A stretch of 64,000 bases of DNA from Salinispirillum sp. LH 10-3-1 (GCF_030643825.1 NZ_CP101717.1:682001-746000); one strand, 5' to 3'. Shown: positions 20,607 through 30,012, numbered from the stretch's first letter. Translations and numbers: made by a program. The notes: generated by a model from the sequence alone, not told the origin.

Positions 20607-21397
20607 TAGGGGCGCCCATTCGCCTGTAGTTTCTGATTTTCATGCTCAATATACTGATAAAACTCCCGCATCTCTAACAGGCTGGCCGCGGCACTGTCCA
20701 GCACCACCGTAGCCTGCGGGTGCATTTGCAAAATAGTTGCGGGGCAGGCCGCACTCAGTGCACCCTCCACCATGGTCTTCACGGCCGATGCCTTGGTATC
20801 TCCTGTTGCCAACAGCAGGATCTTGCGCGCTTCCATAATGGTGCCAATGCCCATGGTGATGGATAAGTGAGGCTGGAACTCGCCCGGGGCAAAGAACCGT
20901 GCGTTGTCGGCCACCGTCGCTGGTGTCAGCGTTTTGATGCGGGTCCGGCTGGCAAGGCTGGAGGACGGCTCATTGAAACCGATATGACCATTGCGGCCCA
21001 AGCCCAAAAGCTGCAAGTCGATGCCGCCTGCGTCTTGAATGGCTTGCTCATAACGCGTGCAAGCCTGAATGGGGTCGTTTGACATGCCATCCGGCACCTG
21101 GGTGCGGGCCACATCAATGTCGATATGATTAAACAGTTCTTCATTCATGAAATGGCGGTAGCTTTGTGGGTGTGTCGCCGGTATGCCTAAGTATTCGTCG
21201 AGATTAAAGGTGTGTACGTGCTGAAAGGACACCGCGCCTTGGCGCACCAGCTCAATCAAAGCCTGATAGGTCGCAATCGGTGTTGAGCCCGTGGCCAAGC
21301 CTAAGACTGAACTGGGTTTGTGCCGAATTTGTTTACTGATGAAATCCGCAGCGTACTGCGCCACATCGAAGGGCTGCGGCAGAATAACAACTTGCAT
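20603..21397 (-). CDS. nagB: Glucosamine-6-phosphate deaminase
   Basis: Converts glucosamine 6-phosphate to fructose 6-phosphate and ammonia, the last step of GlcNAc catabolism. The 264-residue product shows [28 protein letters not shown] and [15 protein letters not shown], all typical of NagB. The ATG at 21397 ([14 protein letters not shown]) has AGGAAC upstream; the frame is open to 21547, but that stretch overlaps the nagA 3' end and a REP doublet. It is the last gene of the nagK-gntR-nagA-nagB set. Confidence 0.95.
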   Translation of the reverse strand: MQVVILPQPFDVAQYAADFISKQIRHKPSSVLGLATGSTPIATYQALIELVRQGAVSFQHVHTFNLDEYLGIPATHPQSYRHFMNEELFNHIDIDVARTQVPDGMSNDPIQACTRYEQAIQDAGGIDLQLLGLGRNGHIGFNEPSSSLASRTRIKTLTPATVADNARFFAPGEFQPHLSITMGIGTIMEARKILLLATGDTKASAVKTMVEGALSAACPATILQMHPQATVVLDSAAASLLEMREFYQYIEHENQKLQANGRPY

Positions 21398-21429
21398 GAT
21401 GATGAGTTCCTGTTGAAGACCAATATATG

Positions 21430-21488
21430 GCCGAACGCTTTTCGCGCAGAGGGCTGCGCTCCTACGTAGGAGGCCAGCCCTCTGGCCG
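21430..21488. repeat. REP doublet (BIME-like) between nagA and nagB
   Basis: Two short extragenic palindromes lie head to head around CTCCTACGTAGGAG (21459-21472). On the plus strand GTAGGAG is followed by GCCAGCCCTCTGGC; on the minus strand GTAGGAG is followed by CGCAGCCCTCTGCG. A GTAG head followed by a short hairpin is the form of REP sequences mobilised by RAYT transposases in Pseudomonas and enterics. The outer arms CAGAGGGCTG (21447-21456) and CAGCCCTCTG (21475-21484) also pair, so the nag mRNA can form a long hairpin here. Confidence 0.75.
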
Positions 21489-21516
21489 AATAATTTCCAG
21501 GCGTTAGCCTCGCCAA

Positions 21517-22659
21517 TTAATGCGCCTGATAACCGCCTGCAACCCAAGTACCTGACACCGTCAATTCCGCTGTCAGATGAACCAGGTCGGCGCGGTGGCC
21601 GGGCTTTATCCAGCCTAGTTCATCATCCACGCTCAGGTATTCCGCCGGAAAGCGTGACGCCATGCGCAGCGCGTGGTCTAACGGAATGCCGATGTCGTTG
21701 ACACACAGGCGTACGGCATCGACCAGTCCGATGGCTGAACCGGCGAGGCGCCCTTCAGCACTGATCAGGCGACCGTCCACGGCGGTGATGCGTTCGCCGT
21801 ACAGCTCAAACCAAGGTTCTTCGGCACCGATGGTGGCCATGGAATCGCTCACCAAATACAGCTTACCCAGTGGTTTGGCGCGATAGGCCAGGCGCACGGA
21901 CTCACGGTGTACGTGGTAATTGTCGACGATGATGCCAGCATAGGTGCTGCTGTCGGCCAGTGCGGCGCCGACGACGCCCGGTTCACGCCCTTGAAAAGAG
22001 CGCATGGCGTTGTACAGATGCGTGAACCCCGTCAGGCCCTCACGAATTGCGCGCTCGACATCGGCGTAACTCGCGTTGCTGTGTCCGGCGGACACCTGGA
22101 CACCTGCCCGAACCAGGCGGGCAATTTGACCCGGCTGCGTCATTTCAGGTGCCAGCGTCAGTAAAATTCGCATGTCGGGCGCAATGTGTGACAGGAAGTC
22201 TATGTCGCCCTCGGTAATCGCCCGAATGTATTCTTCCCGATGGACACCACGCCGTTCGGTATTAAAGAAGGGGCCCTCAATGTGCACGCCCAGTAATCCG
22301 GGGTTAGATGGCATAGCCGCTTTCACGGCGTCGATACAGGCTTCCAGATTCTCCCGTCGATCACTGATGGTGGTCGGTAGCAGGCTGGTGGTGCCGACCG
22401 TACGATGTCCGGCAGTAATGCGCGCTAAGGCGTCCACCGATGGGTCGTTGTTAAAGAGTACTCCGCCGCCGCCATTGACTTGCAGGTCAATGAAGCCCGG
22501 TGCCACGATGCCGCCATTCAAGGTTTGGCACGCCAAGGAGGTCGGTACTTCCGACTGAGGGATCACCGCTTCAATACTCTTGCCATCCAAAATAATGGCG
22601 TGGTGATCGAGGAAACGCTCCCCGGTGAACAGTTTGGCGCCCAGAATGGCGGACTTCAT
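21517..22659 (-). CDS. nagA: N-acetylglucosamine-6-phosphate deacetylase
   Basis: Removes the acetyl group from GlcNAc-6-P in the cytoplasm. The 380-residue product has the amidohydrolase features of Nag[17 protein letters not shown] near the N-terminus, the metal ligand motif [31 protein letters not shown] and the catalytic Asp region [18 protein letters not shown] lies at good distance before the ATG. It starts 12 bp after the gntR stop, so the two genes are co-transcribed. Confidence 0.95.
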   Translation of the reverse strand: MKSAILGAKLFTGERFLDHHAIILDGKSIEAVIPQSEVPTSLACQTLNGGIVAPGFIDLQVNGGGGVLFNNDPSVDALARITAGHRTVGTTSLLPTTISDRRENLEACIDAVKAAMPSNPGLLGVHIEGPFFNTERRGVHREEYIRAITEGDIDFLSHIAPDMRILLTLAPEMTQPGQIARLVRAGVQVSAGHSNASYADVERAIREGLTGFTHLYNAMRSFQGREPGVVGAALADSSTYAGIIVDNYHVHRESVRLAYRAKPLGKLYLVSDSMATIGAEEPWFELYGERITAVDGRLISAEGRLAGSAIGLVDAVRLCVNDIGIPLDHALRMASRFPAEYLSVDDELGWIKPGHRADLVHLTAELTVSGTWVAGGYQAH

Positions 22660-22671
22660 GGTGTGGTCCTT

Positions 22672-23436
22672 TTAAACAGCGTCCAGCTTCAGTTCCACCA
22701 CGAAGTCGTATATATCGCCGCGATAATACGAACGGGTAAACTCTACTGGTCGGTTGTGTTGATCAAAGCCCTGACGCTCGATGTATAAAACCGCGTCGCC
22801 GGGCGACATCTTTAAGTGTTCGGCAATTTGTTTGTCTACGTTGCGCGCCGTCATAGTCTGTAAGGCGCGCACCGGCCGCGCATTACGCGCTTGCAAGGCC
22901 GCATACAGCGAATCTTCTACTTCGTCGACGCTGCGGATGATGTCACCCGGAGTGGCGGCAATTTCATAGGCCATGGGCAGCTCGTTGGCGAAACGCACCC
23001 GGCCAAAGCGGCAAATACGATTGCCGGGCGACAGGTTCAGGGCCATGGCTTCTTTCGGCGACGCCTGTACCAGGTCACGGCTGACCCATTCTGAACGCGG
23101 CGTCATACCACGCGCCGACATGTCTTCGGTAAAGCTGTTCAGTACCGACAAGTTCTTATGAATCGACTCGCTGCCGCGTGCCGTTACCAGAGTCCCGGCC
23201 CCTTGCTTTTGTACCAACAAGCCCTGTTGTACGAGGGATTCGATGGCCTTGCGCACCGTAACGCGTGACACCTCTAAGGCCACCGCCAGCTCGCGCTGTG
23301 GCATCAAATAGTCGCCGTCCTTCAGCAAGCCTTCATGAATGGCCTGAGTCATCGACCTCGCAAGTTGCACATAGAGTGAACCGGTCTTGCTCGGGTCTGG
23401 TTTTAGGTATTCGATAATTGCCTCAGTCGTCGCCAC
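22672..23436 (-). CDS. GntR/HutC family regulator of GlcNAc catabolism
   Basis: A 254-residue transcription factor with an N-terminal winged helix (about residues 18-85; LMPQRELAVALEVSRVTVRKAI is the recognition part) and a C-terminal UTRA effector domain (about 100-250). Relatives such as NagR/YvoA and DasR bind GlcN-6-P or GlcNAc-6-P and repress nag genes. It sits inside the nagK-nagA-nagB operon with 2 bp between nagK and itself. I infer that it binds the shared 18-bp operator at 24434 and 26508. Confidence 0.88.
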   Translation of the reverse strand: MATTEAIIEYLKPDPSKTGSLYVQLARSMTQAIHEGLLKDGDYLMPQRELAVALEVSRVTVRKAIESLVQQGLLVQKQGAGTLVTARGSESIHKNLSVLNSFTEDMSARGMTPRSEWVSRDLVQASPKEAMALNLSPGNRICRFGRVRFANELPMAYEIAATPGDIIRSVDEVEDSLYAALQARNARPVRALQTMTARNVDKQIAEHLKMSPGDAVLYIERQGFDQHNRPVEFTRSYYRGDIYDFVVELKLDAV

Positions 23437-23438
23437 AG

Positions 23439-24317
23439 TTATGCCTCTTGTTTGATCATCAGTAGTGCACCCGCTAATGCGTCCTGCTGCGCAGGTACTA
23501 TCAGTGGTCGCAAGTGTGATACCAATTCTGTACCAACAAAAGGCCCTAGGCCACCTAAAAGGGCAATACGCTGCACATTCATGTCGGCAAGGCGTTGCAC
23601 GATCAGGCCGACGGCCTCGGCCTGCTCCTGCATTAAGGCGACGGCGAGCGGATCGGCATCGGCCCGTGCTTCTACTACCCAGCGGGCGAACTGGCCGAAA
23701 TCACCTGAACGTGCAGTGCTGGCCCAACCGGGAATGTTGCGTGGTTGATGGTCAAACTGGGCGAGTATGCGCTGGGTTAACGATGAATGGGCTCGTATCC
23801 CATCCGTGGCACGCAAGGTTTCTTGGATGGCGCGCAAGCCGAGCCATGCGCCACTGCCTTGGTCAGCCAAGGGAAAGCCCCAGCCATCCAGCATTGTGGG
23901 TTGTTGCTCAACGATGGCCCAGCCCACAATGCCAGTGCCGACGATAACTAGGCCGCCGTCTCGGCCACCATGTGCACCCAGGCAAGCAATATGGGCATCG
24001 TTTTGTACTTTAAGGGCAGCAAAAGGGTGCTGCCATTGCGCCACAAAGGCTGCGCTCTCGGGTAATTCGGCCCCGGCGAGACCCATGCCGACAGCGGTTT
24101 GCTGCTGCAGCTCCGGCGGCAGGTTGGCTCGTTGAAAAGCCTGACGGATCGTGGCCTCAATATTGGCGATGGCGCCAGTGGCATGTTGATATAGGTTGGC
24201 ACTGCCACCAGTGGCCTCTGCTAGCACGGTTCCTTGATGATCGATCAAGCGGGCGCGGCATTGCGTGCCGCCGCCGTCGATACCAACATAATATGGATAC
24301 TGTGTATTCTCAGTCAT
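23439..24317 (-). CDS. nagK: N-acetylglucosamine kinase, BadF/BadG/BcrA/BcrD ATPase type
   Basis: A 292-residue sugar kinase of the ASKHA fold that would phosphorylate intracellular GlcNAc. It has the phosphate-1 motif YYVGIDGGGTQCRARL, the VQNDAHIACLGAHGG segment, VIVGTGIVGWAI and the GSGAWLGLRA loop of eukaryotic-type GlcNAc kinases. The ATG at 24317 (MTENTQYPYYVG) is chosen because the family starts close to the GIDGGGT motif; the frame is open to 24536, across the promoter. As first gene of the operon it matches import of free sugars by the ABC transporter rather than a PTS. Confidence 0.88.
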   Translation of the reverse strand: MTENTQYPYYVGIDGGGTQCRARLIDHQGTVLAEATGGSANLYQHATGAIANIEATIRQAFQRANLPPELQQQTAVGMGLAGAELPESAAFVAQWQHPFAALKVQNDAHIACLGAHGGRDGGLVIVGTGIVGWAIVEQQPTMLDGWGFPLADQGSGAWLGLRAIQETLRATDGIRAHSSLTQRILAQFDHQPRNIPGWASTARSGDFGQFARWVVEARADADPLAVALMQEQAEAVGLIVQRLADMNVQRIALLGGLGPFVGTELVSHLRPLIVPAQQDALAGALLMIKQEA

Positions 24318-24418
24318 AATGGCTCTTATTGTTATGTCGGAATGCTTACTGTTGGCGCGTCTAATTAGGTTATTCGCGCAGCGTTTGCAGGCAGTCCTTT
24401 TTTTGTTATGGTCGTACT

Positions 24419-24451
24419 TTGCTAGGCCAACATAATACCAATATAATACCT
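24419..24451 (+). promoter_or_regulatory. Promoter and operator upstream of the hexosaminidase gene
   Basis: TTGCTA (24419-24424), a 17-bp spacer and TATAAT (24442-24447) make a good sigma-70 promoter for the plus-strand hexosaminidase gene. The 18-mer AATACCAATATAATACCT (24434-24451) covers the -10 box and recurs as an exact inverse copy at 26508-26525. It contains ATTGGTAT on the minus strand, like NagR/DasR-type sites. Lying in the 196-bp gap between nagK and the hexosaminidase gene, it can control both directions. Confidence 0.7.
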
Positions 24452-24513
24452 GTTGTAGAAATTGGCAAGCATCAGTTAATAACAAAAGCATAATGAAGCG
24501 CAGAGGACCTAGC

Positions 24514-26427
24514 ATGACATTAAGGTATGAGTTCACTCAGCAAGCGATCACTGAGCAGGGCTTTCAGGCTGAGATTTGCCTGACCAATACGGGTGAACGC
24601 CCGGTGAAGCTCGGATGTCTTTATTTCTCATTGGCTCGAATACTTCAGCCCGCCGACGTTACCGGTGGAGAGTTGCGGGCACGCGACGGCGACCTGCACG
24701 CCATCGCTTTTGATAGCACCCTAGAGCCGGGCGACGAGCTGCGGTGCCAGTTGAATAATCCGCGTGATCGCATGGTGAAATTTACTGACTGGCCTTATGG
24801 CGTGTACGCCGAGTCGCCATTGGGTGAGTTGTTACCTATGACGATCCAAGAACCCCCCGTTAACTGGCGGCTCAGTCCACTTGCAGGCCATTCGCGCGAG
24901 GCGCTGCAGGAGCTGGCGGTGGTACACACCGTAGTGCCCCAGCCACAATCGATAGCGCTGGGTGCGCAACAGTTTACGCGGCCAGTTACCCTAGGTTGGA
25001 AGGAGCCGCCCGCAGCCTTGAAGGTTACGTCGGCTGATCTGGCAGCTTGGAGCGAGGTGTTGGCCGAGTTTACCCCCGTTGTGGCGGTGTCGGCGAGCGG
25101 CTGGCCAGTCAGCTTCGTGCAGCAAGATATGGCGTCCGGCAGTTATCGCTTGCAGGTCACGGCGCAGGGCGGGGTTATTCAGACGGCGGACGGTGCGGGT
25201 GTGCACGCAGCTTTGGCCTCTCTGGTGCAGTGGCTGGCCGGTGGGCAAGTGCAGGAGGTCGTTATTGAGGATGTGCCACGCTTTGGCTATCGCGGCTTGC
25301 ATTTGGACGTGGTACGGCATTTCGTGCCTGTAGACCAAGTCTGCAAAGTGTTGCGCTTGGCGGCTCTTTATAAGTTGAATCAGTTTCATTGGCATCTTAC
25401 CGACGATGAGGCCTGGCGTCTGGAAATACGGGCTTATCCGGCACTGACAGAGCAAACAGCGGTGCGTGGACGCGGGCGCACCATGCCGCCACAGATGGGT
25501 ACTGGTGATACCGATCATGGCGGCTTTTATACGCAAGATGAAGTGCGCCAAGTGGTTGCTCTGGCGAACAGCTTGGGCATCAATGTCATGCCCGAAATTG
25601 ATGTGCCGGGGCACGCACGAGCGCTTTTACGAGCGTTGCCGGAGCTGCAAGAACCCGCCGACGAATCGGTTTACCGCAGTGTGCAGCACTATTCGGACAA
25701 TGTTCTTAATCCGGCCTTGCCTGCAACCTGGACAGTGTTGCAGACCATTTTAGACGAAGTGATGGAACTGTTTCCGTCGCCAGACATCCATTTGGGTTCG
25801 GACGAAGTGCCGGTGGGTGTCTGGCAGCGCAGCCCGGCGGCAATAGACAAAGCCCAGTCGCTTGGCTTGGCTGACGTGACGGCATTGCACGGCTGGTTTA
25901 TGCGTGGCCTGGAAGACCATCTGCTGCAGCGCGGACGGCGGGCGGCTGGCTGGGAAGAGATTACGGTGGGTCAGGCAGTGTCTCGACGCACCACGGTATT
26001 CTCTTGGCAGGGTGTTGAAGCCGGACAGAAAGCGGCGGCGTTGGGCTATCCGGTCGTCATGACGCCAGCGCAGTATTGTTATCTGGACTTGTCTTATAAC
26101 CGCGACCAAGCCGAGCCGGGCTATTACTGGGCCGGTGAGACGGACCTGGCTAAGGCCTATGGTTATGAACCGCTCGCGGATTGGTCGGGCGATGGTGTTG
26201 GAACGAACTTGGTGCGCGGTCTGCAAGCCTGTGTTTGGAGCGAATTGCTGGCCGAGAGTTACCAGCTGGAGTATATGCTGCTGCCGCGTTTGTTGGCGGT
26301 GGCGGAGCGTGCATGGTCGTCGGCTGACGTGAGGGATATGGATGACTTTGTGCGGCGTTGCCTTACGCACCGTGCTCTTTGGCAGCGTGCGGGTTGGTAC
26401 TATCGCGCAGAGGCGCTGGGTTGGTAA
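24514..26427 (+). CDS. Beta-N-acetylhexosaminidase, GH20
   Basis: Splits terminal beta-linked GlcNAc from chitobiose or short chito-oligosaccharides. The 637-residue product has an N-terminal beta domain like CHB_HEX (about 1-125), a GH20 domain 2 (about 130-265) and the catalytic barrel, with GYRGLHLDVVRHF, FHWHLTDDEAWRLEI and the catalytic Asp-Glu pair in HLGSDEVPVGVW. No signal peptide is present, so it should act in the cytoplasm on imported oligosaccharides. The ATG at 24514 is favoured over the one at 24493 by AGAGGA 7 nt upstream. It lies divergent to nagK and upstream of the ABC transporter. Confidence 0.93.
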   Translation: MTLRYEFTQQAITEQGFQAEICLTNTGERPVKLGCLYFSLARILQPADVTGGELRARDGDLHAIAFDSTLEPGDELRCQLNNPRDRMVKFTDWPYGVYAESPLGELLPMTIQEPPVNWRLSPLAGHSREALQELAVVHTVVPQPQSIALGAQQFTRPVTLGWKEPPAALKVTSADLAAWSEVLAEFTPVVAVSASGWPVSFVQQDMASGSYRLQVTAQGGVIQTADGAGVHAALASLVQWLAGGQVQEVVIEDVPRFGYRGLHLDVVRHFVPVDQVCKVLRLAALYKLNQFHWHLTDDEAWRLEIRAYPALTEQTAVRGRGRTMPPQMGTGDTDHGGFYTQDEVRQVVALANSLGINVMPEIDVPGHARALLRALPELQEPADESVYRSVQHYSDNVLNPALPATWTVLQTILDEVMELFPSPDIHLGSDEVPVGVWQRSPAAIDKAQSLGLADVTALHGWFMRGLEDHLLQRGRRAAGWEEITVGQAVSRRTTVFSWQGVEAGQKAAALGYPVVMTPAQYCYLDLSYNRDQAEPGYYWAGETDLAKAYGYEPLADWSGDGVGTNLVRGLQACVWSELLAESYQLEYMLLPRLLAVAERAWSSADVRDMDDFVRRCLTHRALWQRAGWYYRAEALGW

Positions 26428-26448
26428 TCAAGTTTGGTGCGGTAAACC

Positions 26449-26525
26449 AATCCAATATGCATACCAATGCAAGGTTAAGTAACTTTTTTGTTGTCAATGG
26501 CATTAATAGGTATTATATTGGTATT
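26449..26525 (+). promoter_or_regulatory. Promoter and operator of the sugar ABC transporter
   Basis: TTGTCA (26491-26496), a 17-bp spacer and TATATT (26514-26519) form the promoter. The sequence at 26508-26525 is the exact reverse complement of the 18-mer at 24434-24451 and again covers the -10 box. A related, imperfect site (CCAATATGCATACC) lies upstream within 26449-26468. The shared operator links transporter, hexosaminidase and nag genes in one regulon. Confidence 0.7.
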
Positions 26526-26563
26526 GCCTTGATCAAAAACAACAATCGAAGAGGTAAGATCAC

Positions 26564-27814
26564 ATGAAACTCATAAAAGGCTCAATTGCTGTCGTAGTGG
26601 CAGCGGCTACCCTCGGTTCTGCTGCTATTTCGGCGGCTGACACCGTATTGAATACCTACACATGGCGTCCGCAAGATCGTGCATTGTGGGACTACATCAA
26701 CCAAAATAACCTGATTGATGGCGTTACCGTTCGTTTGGATGTTACGCCAGAAGATTACGAGTCGAAGCTGCGTATCGATATGCAGAGCAACCGTCCAGAC
26801 CTTTTCTTTGCTAAAGCTGGCGCGCCTTGGTTGAGTTCGTGGATTGATGCCGGTGTAATCGCTCCTGTTAGCGATTACGGCGTTGATCTGAGTGCGTTCG
26901 GTGACGCCGCCTTAGGTGGTTCGCGCGGTGCCGATGGCGAGCTTTACTCGGTGCCCGTGGGCATGGAAATGCAGGCCATTCTTTATAACACCGGTGTTTT
27001 CCAGCAGCACGGTATCTCTGAACCACGCACCATGGCGGAATTGAGCTCGGCCTTCACGAAGCTTAAAGGTGCCGGCGTGGTGCCGATGCACGTTGATGGT
27101 CGCGATGGTTGGTATCTGAACCAAGTGCTGAACGAAGTACTGATTGCCGGTTTCGCCAGCGATGAGTGGACACAAGGCGTGATCACCGGTGACGCTTGCT
27201 TCACCGACCCCGAGTACGTGAATGCTTTGCAGCAATTGGATAACTGGCGTACGGGTGGTTACCTGAACGCTAACCCATTGGCTGACGATTACGGCGCGAT
27301 GCGCACCGAAGTGGCTCTGGGTTCTTCAGCAATGATGATCGACGGTATCTGGTCTGCAGGCCCTGGTTCCCCAATGTTTGACATTGAACCTGGTTTGGAA
27401 ATTGGCATTATGCCGATCCCGGGTGGCAACGTGTACGGTTTCCCTGACTTCGGTCTGGCGGCTAACCCGAACTCAGCGAAGCAAGACGCTATCCGTAAGG
27501 TGATGCACTTTGTGACCACGCCTGAGTTTGCCCAGCTGTACGCCGAGCGTGTTGGTTTGCCTGCGTCTAACCACAGTGTGAACGTGAACGATGCGCGCAT
27601 TAGCCGTGCTGCTGAGTTGATCGCTAACTCTAACGTGGCGGCCAACCCATTCTTTGCTTTCGATTTGAACGCGAACGAGCCGACCTATCAAACTCTGGCT
27701 GCGGATCAGTTGCAGCGCCTGTTGAGTGGTCAAGCAACGCCAGTACAGGCTGCAACAGCCATTCAGGCAGGCTTGAACTCTTGGGGTTACATTGGCGCGG
27801 GTAACTGCCGCTAA
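26564..27814 (+). CDS. Sugar ABC transporter substrate-binding protein (family 1)
   Basis: Periplasmic binding protein of 416 residues with a signal peptide ending near residue 25 (AISAADT). It has the family-1 layout, for example VTPEDYESKLRIDMQSNRPDLFF near the N-terminus and GMEMQAILYNTGVFQQHGI in the middle. Context (nag operon, GH20 enzyme, shared operator) points to GlcNAc or chito-oligosaccharides as ligand, which is an inference. A strong hairpin follows the gene, as is usual where the binding protein is needed in excess over the permeases. Confidence 0.9.
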   Translation: MKLIKGSIAVVVAAATLGSAAISAADTVLNTYTWRPQDRALWDYINQNNLIDGVTVRLDVTPEDYESKLRIDMQSNRPDLFFAKAGAPWLSSWIDAGVIAPVSDYGVDLSAFGDAALGGSRGADGELYSVPVGMEMQAILYNTGVFQQHGISEPRTMAELSSAFTKLKGAGVVPMHVDGRDGWYLNQVLNEVLIAGFASDEWTQGVITGDACFTDPEYVNALQQLDNWRTGGYLNANPLADDYGAMRTEVALGSSAMMIDGIWSAGPGSPMFDIEPGLEIGIMPIPGGNVYGFPDFGLAANPNSAKQDAIRKVMHFVTTPEFAQLYAERVGLPASNHSVNVNDARISRAAELIANSNVAANPFFAFDLNANEPTYQTLAADQLQRLLSGQATPVQAATAIQAGLNSWGYIGAGNCR

Positions 27815-27833
27815 TTAGAATGCTCCCGTGTAA

Positions 27834-27859
27834 TCAGGGCGGTGCCTGAACCGCCCTGA
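27834..27859 (+). terminator. Strong hairpin after the binding-protein gene (no T-run)
   Basis: TCAGGCGGT-type arms at 27834-27843 and 27850-27859 form a perfect 10-bp GC-rich stem with a 6-nt loop. There is no T-run, so it is more likely an mRNA-stabilising or partial-readthrough element that sets binding protein above permease levels than a full terminator. Confidence 0.6.
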
Positions 27860-27938
27860 ATGACCGGCCTGCTACCTTATGTGGGTGGCGCCGGTCACTT
27901 TCCCTAAGTTCTGATAGAAGTACCGCAGGTGTTCTACA

Positions 27939-28943
27939 ATGACCAGAAGTACACACGACACGTCCACTCTGGACGCCTCCCCTAGCGTTGTATCCACCTC
28001 CGAGGAGCCAGCCAAGATGCGTAAGCCCTGGACCAAGATGTCATACGGCATGAGGGAGAAAATCGAACGCACTCTCTTGTTGGTGCCTGGTGTAGCCCTT
28101 TATGCGGTGTTCTATTTTATCCCTATGATTGGCCTGCTGTATCTGTCGCAGGTGAAATGGGCCGGTATTGGCACCATGGAATACGTAGGGCTGGATAATT
28201 TCAAACAGGTATTGGGTAATGCCTATTACCGTGACCAGATGTTCAATGCGCTCTGGCAGAACATCATTTTCTTCGTGGTCATTATTGGTTCTTTTCTGAC
28301 CATTGGCAGTGCATTGGCACTGCTGCTGAGTCTCAAAACATGGGGCAGAAAAACCTATCAGGTCATCTTCTTTTTGCCCTATCCCATGGCGGGTGCCGCC
28401 GTGGCCTATCTGCTTAATTTGTTCGTCGCACAGCGCGGCCCATTAAATGCCGCCTTAATGAGCGCAGGCATTACGGATGCTCCCATACCCTTTTTAGGCA
28501 TGGAAGACACAGCATTGGTGACGCTGGCCTTGTTCTATTCGTGGCACCGTATGGGCTTTGCCATCATGCTGATTCTGGCGGGTATTCTGGCCGTGCGGCA
28601 GGACTTGTTGGAAGCTGCGGTGCTCGACGGTGCCAGCCGCTTTCAGGCCATTAAAGCCGTCGTCGTGCCGGTGGTGGCGCCCGCATTTATCCTGATCACG
28701 GTCATCATCATGGTGGATGTGTTCAACAACGCCGACTACACGCTGATCATCATGGGGGCCGAAGCCGGGCCACTGCGTTCCACCGATGTGATGGGTACCT
28801 TCTTGTTCCGAACCGCTTTCGGGGCGGGGGCCAGTACCGCACAAACCAATTTTGGTATGGCGGCAGCGGTGGGGTTGATTACTGCTGTCATGATACTGCC
28901 CGCGGCCTTGTTTCTAGCCCTGCGCAACTTCCGCAACGACTGA
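27939..28943 (+). CDS. Sugar ABC transporter permease (MalF type)
   Basis: Inner-membrane permease of 334 residues with six predicted membrane segments starting near residue 45. The EAA loop reads EAAVLDGASRFQAIKAVVVP. The first 26 residues form a Ser/Thr-rich extension. A second ATG at 28017 has GAGGAG upstream and gives a 308-residue protein of more usual length, so the true start is uncertain. It pairs with the downstream permease. Confidence 0.9.
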   Translation: MTRSTHDTSTLDASPSVVSTSEEPAKMRKPWTKMSYGMREKIERTLLLVPGVALYAVFYFIPMIGLLYLSQVKWAGIGTMEYVGLDNFKQVLGNAYYRDQMFNALWQNIIFFVVIIGSFLTIGSALALLLSLKTWGRKTYQVIFFLPYPMAGAAVAYLLNLFVAQRGPLNAALMSAGITDAPIPFLGMEDTALVTLALFYSWHRMGFAIMLILAGILAVRQDLLEAAVLDGASRFQAIKAVVVPVVAPAFILITVIIMVDVFNNADYTLIIMGAEAGPLRSTDVMGTFLFRTAFGAGASTAQTNFGMAAAVGLITAVMILPAALFLALRNFRND

Positions 28944-28958
28944 TAAGGGTGTAGCACC

Positions 28959-29801
28959 ATGGATAAGATTTTTAAGTTACGCCCACACGAACAAGTTCTG
29001 GTACAAATGATCATGCTCGCGTGGGTCGTGGTGGTACTGGTGCCCTTTGGCTCGGCCATCCTCAATTCGTTGAAGCCCAACGTTGGCTCTATTTTTCGCG
29101 ATCCTTTTGGTTTGCCTGACCCATGGAGTTGGGGCAACTACGCCCGCGCTTGGGTTGAAGCGAGCTTCGACCGCTACTTCTTGAACTCCATGATCATCGC
29201 CGGTTGCACCGTGGTGCTGGTGATTTTCTGCTCCACCACCACCGCATTTGTGTTGGCGCGGATGCCGTTCAAGGGCAGCACAGCGATCTTCTTGTGTTTT
29301 ATGCTGGGGGTTATCATCCCGATCCGCCTGACCTTAGCGCCCTTGTTTGTCATTGTGCGTGAACTGGGTTTGTTAGACACCTTGGCGGCGGTCATTCTGG
29401 TGCAGTCGGCCAGTATGATGCCGGTGGCGGTGTTCATTCTGGTGTCCTTTATGCGCGGCATTTCCAAAGAACTGGAAGAGGCGGCCCGCATGGACGGTGC
29501 GCTGCCATTCCGTATCTACTGGAGCATCATTTTGCCCTTGATGCGCCCGGCGGTGGCTACCGTGGCCTTGTTGACCTTTGTGCAGGCATGGAACGAGTAC
29601 TTCTTACCGCTGATCTTTTTGCAGAGCGAGGAGTTGTTCCCGCTGACGCGCGGTATCACACAGTTTAACCAACAGTTTGCGGTGCAGTGGCACATGATGT
29701 TTGCGGGCATCATGATCATGATGGTGCCGACGATGATTGCCTTTGTGCTGGCTTCGCGCCAGTTCATCTCCGGATTGACCCAAGGCGGGGTTAAGGAGTA
29801 G
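28959..29801 (+). CDS. Sugar ABC transporter permease (MalG type)
   Basis: Second permease of the same importer, 280 residues with six membrane segments. The EAA loop EEAARMDGALPFRIYWSIILP is present, followed by FVQAWNEYFLPLIFL. It begins 15 bp after the first permease. No ATP-binding subunit follows. Like several oligosaccharide importers this one may use a shared MsmK/UgpC-type ATPase encoded elsewhere. Confidence 0.92.
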   Translation: MDKIFKLRPHEQVLVQMIMLAWVVVVLVPFGSAILNSLKPNVGSIFRDPFGLPDPWSWGNYARAWVEASFDRYFLNSMIIAGCTVVLVIFCSTTTAFVLARMPFKGSTAIFLCFMLGVIIPIRLTLAPLFVIVRELGLLDTLAAVILVQSASMMPVAVFILVSFMRGISKELEEAARMDGALPFRIYWSIILPLMRPAVATVALLTFVQAWNEYFLPLIFLQSEELFPLTRGITQFNQQFAVQWHMMFAGIMIMMVPTMIAFVLASRQFISGLTQGGVKE

Positions 29802-29876
29802 GCGAGCCGAATTGTGGCGGGCCACGTCGGTGGCCTGCTGCGATGTGGACGTGTTGTCTTGTTGCGAGTCCTGATT

Positions 29877-29900
29877 AGCCAGCTTAGCTGGCTTTTTTTT
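29877..29900 (+). terminator. Rho-independent terminator of the transporter operon
   Basis: AGCCAGC (29877-29883), loop TTA and GCTGGCT (29887-29893), followed by an unbroken run of T. This is a textbook intrinsic terminator 75 bp beyond the last permease gene. Confidence 0.9.
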
Positions 29901-30012
29901 GCTTGATGAAAAGCCCTCTCTCGGCCAACCTTGTGCGCTGGGCGTTTTAAAACACCAAGGGAACAGGTAGAATACGCGCACATTAACCCAGTGATTTAGT
30001 AGGACTTTTAAC

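Noticed and set aside
24991-25614. 207-codon open frame antisense to the hexosaminidase gene
   Set aside because: The plus-strand frame has clear GH20 motifs over the same bases; the antisense frame has no recognisable feature.
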